From the NCBI GenBank assembly GCA_038064395.1, contig JBBTTE010000004.1:1-64000 (forward strand): 64,000 nt of DNA, written 5' to 3'. Shown here one piece after another: positions 49,671-58,299 of the stretch. Positions within the stretch are counted from its first letter, which is position 1; each line of letters opens with the position of its first letter. Origin of the DNA: JBBTTE01 sp038064395 (lineage in GTDB: Bacteria > Patescibacteriota > Saccharimonadia > Saccharimonadales > UBA4665). Position numbers and translations under genes: made by a program. The notes under the pieces are model-generated. The model had not been told where the DNA came from. It ran no database searches and worked only from the letters and a program-made list of their open reading frames with translations.

Positions 49671-50840
49671 ATGTCGATTGCTTTGTTAGTTATTGGGCTC
49701 ATCCTGTTTGTCGGTCTTGTGGTAGTCCATGAGTTCGGACACTTCATTGTGGCGCGTCGTAATGGTGTTGAAGTTGAAGAGTTCGGTATATTCTTCCCAC
49801 CAACTCTCTATAGACATAAGACTAAGGCTGGCTGGGACTTCACCTTCAATCTGATACCTCTAGGTGGTTTCGTTAAGCTCAAGGGTGAACATGATAGCGA
49901 CACCGAGAAGGGCACCTTCGGGGCGGCTACTCTCTGGGTGAAGAGCAAGATTATGGCGGCTGGCGTTGTCATGAACCTTCTGACCGCCTTAGTTATATTT
50001 ACCTTTATAGCTCTTGTTGGCATGCCCAAGCTGGTCGATAACCAGTTTAGCGTTAAAAGTGACGAACACCTCACGAGCCAAAAAGTCCTAGTGGGCTATG
50101 TTGAGCCAAGCTCGCCAGCAGGTAAGGCTGGACTCAAATCCAACGATGAAATAACGGGCATCAAGCAGCCTGGGTACAGTCCAGTAGGTATCGTTAGTGC
50201 CAAGGATCTACCGAGTATCACTAAGGAATTTGCTGGCAAAACGGCCTACGTTTACTACGTTCGAGATGGTCAAGAAGACAAGGTTCAGGTCAAGATGTTG
50301 ACTAGCGAACAAGTTGCCGCCAGCAAGAAGACCGATAACCCCAAAGGCTACCTCGGCATAATTCCAACCGACTACAGAGTCCAGCGCTACACATGGTCAG
50401 CGCCAGTGGTAGCTGTGGGCTTTAGTGCCCAAGTGACGGCTCTGACATTCCAAGGGCTTGGACACGCTCTGAGCGGCTTAGGCGGGCTAATAGCGGGTGG
50501 CCTGACGGGTAACACGACCGCCAGGCAAAACGGACAGGCTAGTGCCACAGAGCAGGTGGCGGGACCAGTGGGGATATTTGTAATATTGCAGAACGGTAGC
50601 TCATTGGGTTACCAGTTCGTGCTATTAATTATCGGAATAATTTCTCTGACATTGGCGATTATGAACATTTTGCCTATTCCAGCGCTTGATGGTGGTAGGC
50701 TTTGGATTACGCTGGCCACTCGGGGGCTCAAACGGCCGTTATCGGCCAAACGTGAAGAGGCGATTAATATGGCTGGCTTCATGCTGTTGCTAGGCCTAAT
50801 CTTCTTAATCACCATAGTCGATGTCAAACGCTTCTTCTGA
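49671..50840 (+). CDS. rseP: Site-2 intramembrane metalloprotease (RseP)
   Basis: 389 residues. The first transmembrane helix holds the zinc motif HEFGH (residues 20-24). A PDZ domain (about 130-220) follows, with VGYVEPSSPAGKAGLKSNDEI. The C-terminal membrane part carries the second ligand motif MNILPIPALDGGRLW (about 333-347). The family cuts anti-sigma factors and remnant signal peptides in the membrane. Only one PDZ domain is evident, as in B. subtilis RasP. It overlaps the CPBP protease gene by 20 bases. Confidence 0.9.
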   Translation: MSIALLVIGLILFVGLVVVHEFGHFIVARRNGVEVEEFGIFFPPTLYRHKTKAGWDFTFNLIPLGGFVKLKGEHDSDTEKGTFGAATLWVKSKIMAAGVVMNLLTALVIFTFIALVGMPKLVDNQFSVKSDEHLTSQKVLVGYVEPSSPAGKAGLKSNDEITGIKQPGYSPVGIVSAKDLPSITKEFAGKTAYVYYVRDGQEDKVQVKMLTSEQVAASKKTDNPKGYLGIIPTDYRVQRYTWSAPVVAVGFSAQVTALTFQGLGHALSGLGGLIAGGLTGNTTARQNGQASATEQVAGPVGIFVILQNGSSLGYQFVLLIIGIISLTLAIMNILPIPALDGGRLWITLATRGLKRPLSAKREEAINMAGFMLLLGLIFLITIVDVKRFF

Positions 50841-51615
50841 CCCCAAGACAGATAAGACAGAACTGACCAAACACTTCATTGTGCCTTGGCACCCAATACT
50901 GGGGCTAGTATTCATAGTCGCGACTTATTACGCTGCTCAGATTACGGCCAGCATAGTTCTGTACTTATACGCATTACTTAATCATTGGACTCAGGTAGAG
51001 GCTGCTTCTAAGCTCAACGGTTCGGTAACAGCCCAGTTCGTCTACATCTTAATTACAGAACTTCTCATAGTCGGTGCGATCTATCTCTTCCTGAGGATGT
51101 ACAGACTTGGCTTTGCTTCTATAGGTCTCAAGAAGTTCCGTCTCAATGATTTGTTCTATGGTCTGGCAGCTGTGCCGGTGTACTTCATCCTATATCTGAT
51201 AACCGTAGGCCTAATCAGTCATTTCGTGCCTGGACTCGACATCAACCAAGAGCAACAGCTGGGCTTCAATAATGTTCATGGGTTATGGCCGCTAGCAATG
51301 ACCTTTGTCGCTCTAGTGATTCTGCCGCCCCTAGTCGAAGAGATAATGGTTCGTGGCTTCCTCTACAGTACACTCAAGAAAGCCATGCCTACTATTGGTG
51401 CAGTGATTGCGACTAGTGCTGTATTCGCAGCAGCTCACCTGCCAGAGGGCGGGGCAGCCGGGCCTTTGTACATTGCGGCGCTTGATACCTTCGTGTTGAG
51501 TCTGGTGTTGATCTATCTAAGGGAAAAGACGGGTAGCCTGTGGGCTAGCATTACATTGCACGGTTTTAAGAACGGAATTGCGTTCGTAGCGCTATTTGTA
51601 TTACACCTCAATTAA
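50821..51615 (+). CDS. CPBP family intramembrane metalloprotease
   Basis: 264 residues with about seven transmembrane helices. The Abi/CAAX signature is clear: motif 1 LVEEIMVRGFLYSTLKKA (EExxxR, about 176-193), motif 2 SAVFAAAHLPEG (His, about 199-210) and motif 3 GSLWASITLHGFKNGIAF (about 240-257). Members are Rce1-like glutamate proteases or act in bacteriocin self-immunity. The substrate here is unknown. Coupling to rseP by overlap gives two different intramembrane proteases in one transcript. Confidence 0.88.
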   Translation: MSNASSDPKTDKTELTKHFIVPWHPILGLVFIVATYYAAQITASIVLYLYALLNHWTQVEAASKLNGSVTAQFVYILITELLIVGAIYLFLRMYRLGFASIGLKKFRLNDLFYGLAAVPVYFILYLITVGLISHFVPGLDINQEQQLGFNNVHGLWPLAMTFVALVILPPLVEEIMVRGFLYSTLKKAMPTIGAVIATSAVFAAAHLPEGGAAGPLYIAALDTFVLSLVLIYLREKTGSLWASITLHGFKNGIAFVALFVLHLN

Positions 51616-51624
51616 TGTTATAAT
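51596..51624 (+). promoter_or_regulatory. Promoter of the amino acid kinase gene
   Basis: TTGTAT, 17 bases, perfect TATAAT, seven bases to the ATG at 51632. Confidence 0.65.
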
Positions 51625-51631
51625 CATATAA

Positions 51632-52435
51632 ATGATAAGTAGTAATTCGAGAGAGCTAGTTGTATTAAAGCACGGTTCTTCTTCTGTCGAGAACTCTGAT
51701 GGCATGGGCATTAATCAAGACCGTGTCAATTTCCATGTTGCACAGCATCGCCTATTGCGCGCCAATGGTATGGATACCGTCGAAGTTAGTTCGGGTGGAA
51801 CAGTTGATGGCAAGGAGTACGCTACAGAGCTAGGACTAGATATTGCTGACTATGAAAACAGCGAACTTGCCGCACTTGGTACATCTGGCCAGATTGCTCA
51901 CTGGCGAGAAGCTGGGCGTCCTCATGCTCTACCTGTAGCCCAGGTTTTATCAACACATGAACAGATTGACGAAGAAGCTGCTGGCAAAAACATTACCGAA
52001 GGTATTCTTAGTCTGACACGCAAAGGGGCTTTGGTGGTCGTTAACGAAAGCGATATTGCTGCCTTTGAAGAAATGAACGAATACGAGAAGTCTGTAGTCG
52101 CCAAAGAACAAGGGGAGACTGATGTCGAACCTGACAACGATTGGCTGGCAGCACATCTTGCTATATCACTTGGGGCTTCAAAGCTTCTATTGCTGGGCAA
52201 GATGCACGGGCTAACAGTCGAAGGCAAAATTGTTCGCGAGCTTCATGTCGACGATATACCTGAGATGCTTACGCATTGCGATGGATCAAGCCGATCTGGC
52301 ACCGGTGGCATGGCAAGCAAGCTTCTGGCAGCCGAAAAGGCTGCTAGGGCAGGTATAGACGTTAGAATCGGCCATGCTTTTATAGACTTAAACTATCTGT
52401 TGAGTCACAATGACGCGACTAGAGTGGTACAATAA
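51632..52435 (+). CDS. Amino acid kinase family protein (glutamate 5-kinase-like)
   Basis: 267 residues, the length of a glutamate 5-kinase without the PUA domain. LVVLKHGSSSVENSDGMGIN is the N-terminal nucleotide loop. VEVSSGGTVDGKEY, ALVVVNESDIAAF (ProB has VVNENDTV) and DNDWLAAHLAISLGASKLLLLGKMHGLTVEGKI follow, then SGTGGMASKLLAAEKAARAGIDVRI, close to ProB's GTGGMxTKxxAAxxA. No proA lies nearby, so proline synthesis is doubtful and another acyl substrate is possible. proS follows, its start 19 bases beyond the stop. Confidence 0.75.
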   Translation: MISSNSRELVVLKHGSSSVENSDGMGINQDRVNFHVAQHRLLRANGMDTVEVSSGGTVDGKEYATELGLDIADYENSELAALGTSGQIAHWREAGRPHALPVAQVLSTHEQIDEEAAGKNITEGILSLTRKGALVVVNESDIAAFEEMNEYEKSVVAKEQGETDVEPDNDWLAAHLAISLGASKLLLLGKMHGLTVEGKIVRELHVDDIPEMLTHCDGSSRSGTGGMASKLLAAEKAARAGIDVRIGHAFIDLNYLLSHNDATRVVQ

Positions 52436-52454
52436 TGTGCAGTTAACGCGCATT

Positions 52455-53711
52455 ATGAAACTTTCTAAACTATTCACTAAGACGAGCAAGAATGTACCAG
52501 CTGACGAGACGTCCAAGAACGCTCAGCTACTGATTCAGGCTGGCTTCATATATAAGGTGATGGCTGGCGTTTACGCCTATACGCCACTTGGCCTACGAGT
52601 TGTTGAGAATATCAAGCAGATTGTTCGCGAAGAGATGAATGCCATTAATGGTCAAGAGTTGATCATGACTAACTTGCAGCGCACTGAACCGTGGCAGACG
52701 ACCGGACGATGGGATGATAAGGTTGTCGATATTTGGTTCAAGACCAAGTTGAAGGATGACACAGAGCTAGGTCTAGCTTGGTCGCACGAAGAGGCAATTA
52801 TCGATATGATGAAGCACTTTGTAAGCAGCTACAAAGATCTGCCAATAAGTGTTTATCAGTTTCAGACTAAGCTTCGCAATGAGCTGCGAGCCAAGAGTGG
52901 GATTATGCGCGGACGCGAGTTCGTCATGAAGGATATGTACTCGTTGAGTGTTGATGCCGCCCAGCACGACGCCTACTACAACTCGGCAATTGAGGCGTAT
53001 AAGAAGGTCTATGATCGATTAGGTTTGGGGGAAGACACTTATGTGACTTTTGCTAGCGGTGGTGCGTTTACCCAGTTCAGTCATGAGTTCCAGACCGTTT
53101 GTGAAGCGGGTGAGGATGTTATTTATCTTCATAAGGGTAAGAACATTGCTATCAACGAAGAAGTTCTTAACGATGAGAGCCTCGCCAAGTTAGGCATCGC
53201 TCGCGACGAGCTAGAAGAAGTTAAGAGTAGTGAGGTTGGCAATATCTTCAACTTCGGCACTGATAAGAGCGAACAGATGGACTTCGGCTTCACTAACGAA
53301 GCAGGCGAAAAGCAATTCATACATCTCGGATCTTACGGAATCGGCATCACCAGAATAATGGGTGTTATCGCTGAGAAATTCAGTGACGACAAAGGTCTGG
53401 TTTGGCCCGAGAATGTCGCTCCAGCCAAGGTTTATTTGGCCAGATTGGGTGATTCCACCGAAGTTATTAAGCAGTCCGACGAACTTTACGAAAAATTAAC
53501 AGCAGCCGGCGCAGAGACATTGTATGATGACCGTGATATGCGTCCTGGACAGAAGTTTGCGGACGCCGATCTGCTAGGTATTCCGTACCGTGTAGTGATC
53601 AGCGACAAGACAGTTGCCGTCAGCAAATACGAGCTAAAAGCTCGCACATCTGATGACTCCAAACAAGTCGATATCAACGAACTATTTAAAATACTAGGAA
53701 TTACAGACTAA
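52455..53711 (+). CDS. proS: Prolyl-tRNA synthetase, short form
   Basis: 418 residues from ATG 52455 (the frame extends to 52410 but overlaps the kinase). Class II motifs: the motif 1 region YAYTPLGLRVVENI, motif 2 RNELRAKSGIMRGREFVMKDMYS (about 139-161) and motif 3 GSYGIGITRIMGVIAE (about 292-307). The anticodon-binding domain follows. The roughly 180-residue INS editing insertion of bacterial ProRS is missing between motifs 2 and 3, so Ala-tRNAPro would not be hydrolysed in cis. Confidence 0.93.
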   Translation: MKLSKLFTKTSKNVPADETSKNAQLLIQAGFIYKVMAGVYAYTPLGLRVVENIKQIVREEMNAINGQELIMTNLQRTEPWQTTGRWDDKVVDIWFKTKLKDDTELGLAWSHEEAIIDMMKHFVSSYKDLPISVYQFQTKLRNELRAKSGIMRGREFVMKDMYSLSVDAAQHDAYYNSAIEAYKKVYDRLGLGEDTYVTFASGGAFTQFSHEFQTVCEAGEDVIYLHKGKNIAINEEVLNDESLAKLGIARDELEEVKSSEVGNIFNFGTDKSEQMDFGFTNEAGEKQFIHLGSYGIGITRIMGVIAEKFSDDKGLVWPENVAPAKVYLARLGDSTEVIKQSDELYEKLTAAGAETLYDDRDMRPGQKFADADLLGIPYRVVISDKTVAVSKYELKARTSDDSKQVDINELFKILGITD

Positions 53712-53766
53712 CCGTTGTTATAATGGTGGTCTGATCCGTAGTCTGAATGAGAAGGAGGGAAGACCG

Positions 53767-54228
53767 ATGAAGAAGTTATTTCGATTGACCCAAGCGGGTG
53801 TGAACGAACTACAAGCCGAACTTGATACCCTAATTGGCAAGCGCACAGGTATTGCCGAGGCTATTCGCTATGCTCGTGAACTTGGTGACCTTAGCGAGAA
53901 CGCTGAATACCAATCTGCTCGTGCCGAACAAGAACGTCACGAAGCGCGTATTAGTGAGATTGAGAACATACTGCAAAGCGTAGAAATCATCAAGAAGCCA
54001 CGTGGTGACAGCAAAGTCCAGCTAGGCTCGGTTGTTAAGCTCAAGGGAGTTGGCGGTAAGGCTAAGGAGTTCCAAGTTGTTGGTACGGTCGAGGCTGATC
54101 CGCTTAATGGCAAGATTAGTGACGAATCACCAATTGGTCAAGCTCTACTAGGTCAAAAAGTCGGTGAAACGATCGAGATCGCTACTCCTAGTGACACTAG
54201 CGCCTACAAGATCGTCAGCATTAGCTAG
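53767..54228 (+). CDS. greA: Transcription elongation factor GreA
   Basis: 153 residues. The N-terminal coiled coil (about 1-75) carries the tip sequence REARELGDLSENAEY in the form YARELGDLSENAEYQSARAEQ, with the acidic residues that reach the RNA polymerase active site. The C-terminal FKBP-like domain ends with SPIGQALLGQKVGETIEI. It rescues backtracked polymerase by transcript cleavage. An extended -10 (TATAAT at 53719-53724) and GGAGGG lie upstream. Confidence 0.95.
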   Translation: MKKLFRLTQAGVNELQAELDTLIGKRTGIAEAIRYARELGDLSENAEYQSARAEQERHEARISEIENILQSVEIIKKPRGDSKVQLGSVVKLKGVGGKAKEFQVVGTVEADPLNGKISDESPIGQALLGQKVGETIEIATPSDTSAYKIVSIS

Positions 54229-54264
54229 GTAGCGCATAATTATTTCGTTATACTTACGTTAAAG

Positions 54265-55797
54265 ATGCAGTGGCTCAATAAGATAGTTAATGATTTAATA
54301 GCGCGTCATCCAGACGGTGAAATTGTTGTGTCCTCTGGCGTGTCCCCATCTGGTACTTATCACTTAGGAACACTCAGGGAGGTGCTGACAGCCGAGGCAA
54401 TAGCTTATGCTGTACGGCAAAAGGGGCGACAATCGCGTCACATACATGTGGCTGATGATCTAGACGTCTTCCGCAAAGTGCCCGCAGACGTACCAGAGGG
54501 CTTCAAGCAATATCTAGGTAGGCCACTTTGTGATATACCGGCACCAGATGGTTCGGAACAGTCGTATGCCGACTACTACCTCAGTGACCTCAATATTGCT
54601 GCTGATAAGATGCATACGGATATAGAAGTAATGCGGGCTCACGAGAAGTATCGCGCAGGGTTTTTCGTTGAAGCAATCGAGAAGGCCTTGGCTAAGACGT
54701 CAGAAATCAAGCAAATTCTAGAGACAATCTCAGGGCACAAAGTCGACAATCAGTGGTCGCCGATTCAGGTAGTTGAGGATGGCTATCTCAAGAACCGGCA
54801 ATTCATTAGCATGAACACCGACGACAAGACCTTGAACTTCAAGGACGGCGAAGGCAAGGAACGTCAGATCAGCTATGCCAAGGGCGAAGTGAAGCTCAAT
54901 TGGCGGATTGACTGGCCAGCCCGTTGGTGGCTGCTTAATGTGGCAGGCGAGCCGTTTGGGCGCGATCACGCTACCAAGGGCGGATCTTATGACACAGGCT
55001 CAGAGATTGTTAAGCAGGTGTATGGCGGCGAACCACCACTGCCGATGCCGTATAACTTCATTAATCGTACTGGCGACACCAAGAAGATGAGCAAGAGCGC
55101 CGGCGACACTATAACTGCCTCGGCATTGCTCGAAATCCTGCCCGCCGAAGTTGTTTGGTTCTTCATACTGCGTTACGCACCTGATAAGCAGCTATTCTTC
55201 GACGAAGGCGAGACCTTAATGCGCCTAGTTGATGAGTTTGGTGAATTACTTGCCAAGACTGACAAGTCAGACGCTGACAAGCAGTTAATAGATATTTGCT
55301 TACATGGTGTAGAACAGCCGACAGTTAGTCGTGTGCCTTTCTCGCATCTCGTTGCGAGTTATCAAGCGGCACTGAGAGATGTGGACCGAACACTCGAGAT
55401 CATTGGGCGCACCGAATATGCTCAAGTGGTGCAAGAAGATGCTGACATTATCAGTAATGAGCTACATTTCATCGATGCCTGGCTCGATAAGCACGCACCT
55501 GAGGAAGTTAAGTTTTCTCTGCTGGATGAAGTTGATCAATCTGAGTTCACAGCTGCTCAACTTACATTCCTAAAGGAGCTCGGCAACAAAGTAGCCGAAG
55601 CGCCAGAAGACGCCGATGGCGTGTGGTTCCATAATGCAATCTACGAGCTAAAGGACAGTACTGGGCTAGCTCCTAAGGAGTTATTTACTACTTTGTACAA
55701 GTTAATAATAGGCAAAACATCAGGTCCACGCGCCGGTTGGTTCCTCAGCATCTTGCCTAGAGACTGGCTGATCAAGAGACTGAAGCTAGAGGCCTAG
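54265..55797 (+). CDS. lysS: Lysyl-tRNA synthetase, class I
   Basis: 510 residues. This is the archaeal-type class I enzyme: the HIGH motif is GVSPSGTYHLGTLREVL (25-41) and the KMSKS motif is TKKMSKSAGDTI (about 271-282). GEPFGRDHATKGGSYDTG and INRTGDTKK are further class I LysRS features. A helical C-terminal anticodon part follows. Most bacteria use the unrelated class II enzyme, so the class I form is a mark of lineages such as spirochaetes, alphaproteobacteria and CPR. A TATACT box (54258-54263 region) lies just ahead of the ATG. Confidence 0.93.
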   Translation: MQWLNKIVNDLIARHPDGEIVVSSGVSPSGTYHLGTLREVLTAEAIAYAVRQKGRQSRHIHVADDLDVFRKVPADVPEGFKQYLGRPLCDIPAPDGSEQSYADYYLSDLNIAADKMHTDIEVMRAHEKYRAGFFVEAIEKALAKTSEIKQILETISGHKVDNQWSPIQVVEDGYLKNRQFISMNTDDKTLNFKDGEGKERQISYAKGEVKLNWRIDWPARWWLLNVAGEPFGRDHATKGGSYDTGSEIVKQVYGGEPPLPMPYNFINRTGDTKKMSKSAGDTITASALLEILPAEVVWFFILRYAPDKQLFFDEGETLMRLVDEFGELLAKTDKSDADKQLIDICLHGVEQPTVSRVPFSHLVASYQAALRDVDRTLEIIGRTEYAQVVQEDADIISNELHFIDAWLDKHAPEEVKFSLLDEVDQSEFTAAQLTFLKELGNKVAEAPEDADGVWFHNAIYELKDSTGLAPKELFTTLYKLIIGKTSGPRAGWFLSILPRDWLIKRLKLEA

Positions 55798-56166
55798 GTG
55801 GTAGAAGTCAGCGAAGAAGAGTTTCAGCGTCTGATCGATGAGGCGCTGGGCGAGTTGCCCAAGCAGCAAGTCGAAAACATCAAGAACGTCGCGATCCTGT
55901 ACGAAGATTTGCCTACGGAGGATCAGCGAGCCAAAACTAATCTGCATCCCAACCAAACTCTGCTAGGGCTGTACGAAGGTATTCCGCTAACTAAGCGTCA
56001 GGGTATGAGTACGACTTTGCCCGACAAGATAACTCTATTCAGGGTTCCGTTGCAGTACCAGTCTAATACTCCAGCCGAGCTCAAAGAGAATATTAAGCAC
56101 ACGCTGTGGCATGAAATAGCCCATTACTTTGGGCTAGATCACGACCGAATTCACGAACTAGAGTAA
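55798..56166 (+). CDS. Minimal zincin-type metallopeptidase
   Basis: 122 residues with a GTG start directly after the lysS stop. It belongs to the short zincin_1-like group: KHTLWHEIAHYFGLDHDRIHELE at the C-terminus has HExxH plus the third His in the HEIAHYFGLDH pattern. ITLFRVPLQYQ supplies the edge strand. The role is unknown. The close fusion-like spacing to lysS implies translational coupling. It ends four bases before the stop of the convergent membrane protein gene. Confidence 0.8.
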   Translation: MVEVSEEEFQRLIDEALGELPKQQVENIKNVAILYEDLPTEDQRAKTNLHPNQTLLGLYEGIPLTKRQGMSTTLPDKITLFRVPLQYQSNTPAELKENIKHTLWHEIAHYFGLDHDRIHELE

Positions 56167-56169
56167 GCT

Positions 56170-56703
56170 CTAAGCTGCTTTCTTGGAAGCGGCCTTCTTG
56201 CCAGTATAGCTAGCACGAACCTGGAACAAGAAGTATGCACCAATAGCTGAGCCAATCAGTGAACCAATTAGGTTGCCGACACCGCCGTAGCTGGTGAATA
56301 GAACTACTACCCCATAAACTACGTTCAATAGTGCTGCGTAGAATAGCAAGTTCCAACCTGACTTCTTGCGATCACGCAAACCAGGGAAGGCGGCAATGTA
56401 GATCAATGCTTCAATTGTTAGTACTGCGAGACCAACCCAAATACCAGCACTCAGTCTATTAACGTCTGCTACAGCAGGTCCGCCGTAAGCAGCGCTAAGA
56501 GTGTTAGCGTAATTGATCAAGCTACTGGCTGCGTGTGCCCATGTCCAGACACCGTAAGCTGCCCAAAGGCTCAGAAGACCAAAAACAAGGCTCAACCAAG
56601 GGAGCCATTCCACTAACATTTTCTTACCACCTGCCGGTAACGCCGGTGCGTTCTTAACGAATAAATCGTCCAGTGATTTTTCTATAGGTTCTAGAGCACT
56701 CAT
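56170..56703 (-). CDS. Four-helix membrane protein, unknown
   Basis: 177 residues with four hydrophobic segments (about 30-55, 78-104, 112-135 and 138-165) and a Lys-rich C-terminal tail. The Gly-rich last pair (GGVGNLIGSLIGSAIGAYFLF) suggests tight packing. The pattern resembles small membrane proteins of CPR genomes of unknown function. GGGAG precedes the ATG. Confidence 0.7.
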   Translation of the reverse strand: MSALEPIEKSLDDLFVKNAPALPAGGKKMLVEWLPWLSLVFGLLSLWAAYGVWTWAHAASSLINYANTLSAAYGGPAVADVNRLSAGIWVGLAVLTIEALIYIAAFPGLRDRKKSGWNLLFYAALLNVVYGVVVLFTSYGGVGNLIGSLIGSAIGAYFLFQVRASYTGKKAASKKAA

Positions 56704-56830
56704 ATTGATCTCCCAACTCGCTATTATCTTAATAAGCTTAATGTATGCTTAATGAGTAAAGTTTGCAACACCTTATGCACAACTTCAGTAATTATTTTTA
56801 CTTCCTAGGTTTGCCGTATAATGTAATCAC

Positions 56831-57130
56831 ATGACGAAAACTCGCGAACATCGCAAAATCCAAAACATTTGGAACAAAATATGGAAGGACGAGAAAGGGC
56901 AAGTCGTTATCTGGCAAATGCCGAATAAGTGGCTGATTGGCTGGGCGGGATTTACGTGCCTGTCGTTGCTAGTTAGCGGGTGGACTGCCGATGTGTTGTC
57001 TTGGATTGCCTCGGGATCGTTGATTACTTGGGCTGCGCTTGAGATTACCCAAGGCGCTAACTACTTTCGTCGTGTCTTCGGTCTTGTAATTCTGGGCTTT
57101 TCTATCGCTACTGTGCTTAAGAGCCTATAA
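56831..57130 (+). CDS. Small membrane protein, unknown
   Basis: 99 residues. A basic soluble start (1-27) leads to two or three hydrophobic segments (about 33-50, 53-70 and 80-97). TATAAT (56817-56822) ends eight bases before the ATG, so the mRNA is probably leaderless. No family was recognised. Confidence 0.6.
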   Translation: MTKTREHRKIQNIWNKIWKDEKGQVVIWQMPNKWLIGWAGFTCLSLLVSGWTADVLSWIASGSLITWAALEITQGANYFRRVFGLVILGFSIATVLKSL

Positions 57131-57155
57131 TCTAACTTAGAAAGAGGCTTTGATT

Positions 57156-57638
57156 ATGGAGAAGGCAATTTTTGCAGCTGGGTGTTTCTGGGGGGTTCAG
57201 TATTACTTCGACCAAGTACCAGGAGTCACCAAAAGCATTGTTGGTTACACGGGCGGTCATACAGACAACCCTAGTTACGAAGCTGTTTGTACTCATACAA
57301 CCGGACATGCCGAAGCTGTTGAGTTAGAATTTGACCCCGAGCAGGTTAGTTACGAAGTTCTATGTAAGCAGTTCTTCCATATGCATGACCCAACCCAGCT
57401 GAATCGGCAAGGACCTGATGTCGGCGATAGCTATCGTACAGCTGTTTTTTATATGACAGAGCAACAAAAGACGATCGCTGAAGCTGTAAAGTTAGCCGAA
57501 CAAGCTAACTTTGACAAACCGATAGTTACCGAGATAACAGAAGCCACTACGTTTTGGCCAGCCGAAGATTATCATCAAAAGTATGCGGAGAAAACGGGCA
57601 GAGGCATGTGCCACATTCCTTATGAGCCTGTAAACTAA
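57156..57638 (+). CDS. msrA: Peptide methionine sulfoxide reductase A
   Basis: 160 residues from ATG 57156 (an upstream ATG at 57150 is two codons earlier). The active-site AAGCFWGVQYYF (7-18) contains the catalytic Cys. GYTGGHTDNPSYEAVCTHTTGHAEAVELEFDP is family-typical, as is EDYHQKYAEKTG. It repairs oxidised methionine. AAAGAGG lies upstream, and a TATAAT box overlaps the end of the preceding gene. The HAD gene follows four bases later. Confidence 0.94.
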   Translation: MEKAIFAAGCFWGVQYYFDQVPGVTKSIVGYTGGHTDNPSYEAVCTHTTGHAEAVELEFDPEQVSYEVLCKQFFHMHDPTQLNRQGPDVGDSYRTAVFYMTEQQKTIAEAVKLAEQANFDKPIVTEITEATTFWPAEDYHQKYAEKTGRGMCHIPYEPVN

Positions 57639-57642
57639 TCTC

Positions 57643-58263
57643 ATGGCAGCAATTATCTTCGACATGGACGGCACGATAGCTGATAGCTTTGACTATGTGC
57701 TTGGGTTTTTGCTCAAGCAAGGCAAGCTGCCGCCACTTAACGAACGCGACAAGGATAAGCTGCGTAACTTATCAATGGTAGGTATGGCTCATCACCTCGG
57801 CTTCCGTCGGTGGCAGCTGCTTTTTTTGTTCTTCAAAGGTAGGCGCTTAATGAGTCGGTCTATTGAGAAGGTTCAGCCTTTTGAGGGTACGCCTGAGATA
57901 ATTCGCAAGCTTCAGGCCGAAGGACACGAATTATTCATCATCAGTAGTAATAATTCACGAAATGTTAATCATTTTTTGCGTCATCACAAGCTGTATCAAT
58001 ACTTTACAAAAGTTTATGGCGGGGTGGGGTGGTTCGGCAAAGCACCTGCCTTACGCCGGCTGCTACGAGAGCAAAGCGTGGATGTCAAAGATGCCGTATA
58101 TATTGGTGATGAATTACGAGATGTCGAAGCAGCCAAATCCGTTGGGATGAGAGTCGTGGCGGTAAGTTGGGGTTTTGCTAATCGCAGCAACTTGCAGGCT
58201 CTCAAGCCGACCGCCGTTGTCGATAATCGTGAAGAATTAATGAAAATACTCGAAGAGATCTAG
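57643..58263 (+). CDS. HAD-family phosphatase (phosphoglycolate phosphatase-like)
   Basis: 206 residues. Motif I is IIFDMDGTIADSFDYV (4-19, with the nucleophile Asp), motif II FIISSNNS (about 99-106), motif III a Lys in GWFGKAPALRRLL, and motif IV YIGDELRDVEAAKSVGM (about 147-163). The cap is small (about 20-80). The substrate is unknown. It is likely in one operon with msrA. Confidence 0.85.
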   Translation: MAAIIFDMDGTIADSFDYVLGFLLKQGKLPPLNERDKDKLRNLSMVGMAHHLGFRRWQLLFLFFKGRRLMSRSIEKVQPFEGTPEIIRKLQAEGHELFIISSNNSRNVNHFLRHHKLYQYFTKVYGGVGWFGKAPALRRLLREQSVDVKDAVYIGDELRDVEAAKSVGMRVVAVSWGFANRSNLQALKPTAVVDNREELMKILEEI

Positions 58264-58299
58264 CAGTCTTCTGCCAAGCTGTTGCTATACTGTAGGCAT

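Noticed and set aside
56775..56785. DnaA box TTATGCACA as a sign of an origin
   Set aside because: A single box near unknown membrane genes. No cluster, no AT-rich unwinding element and no dnaA/dnaN nearby.
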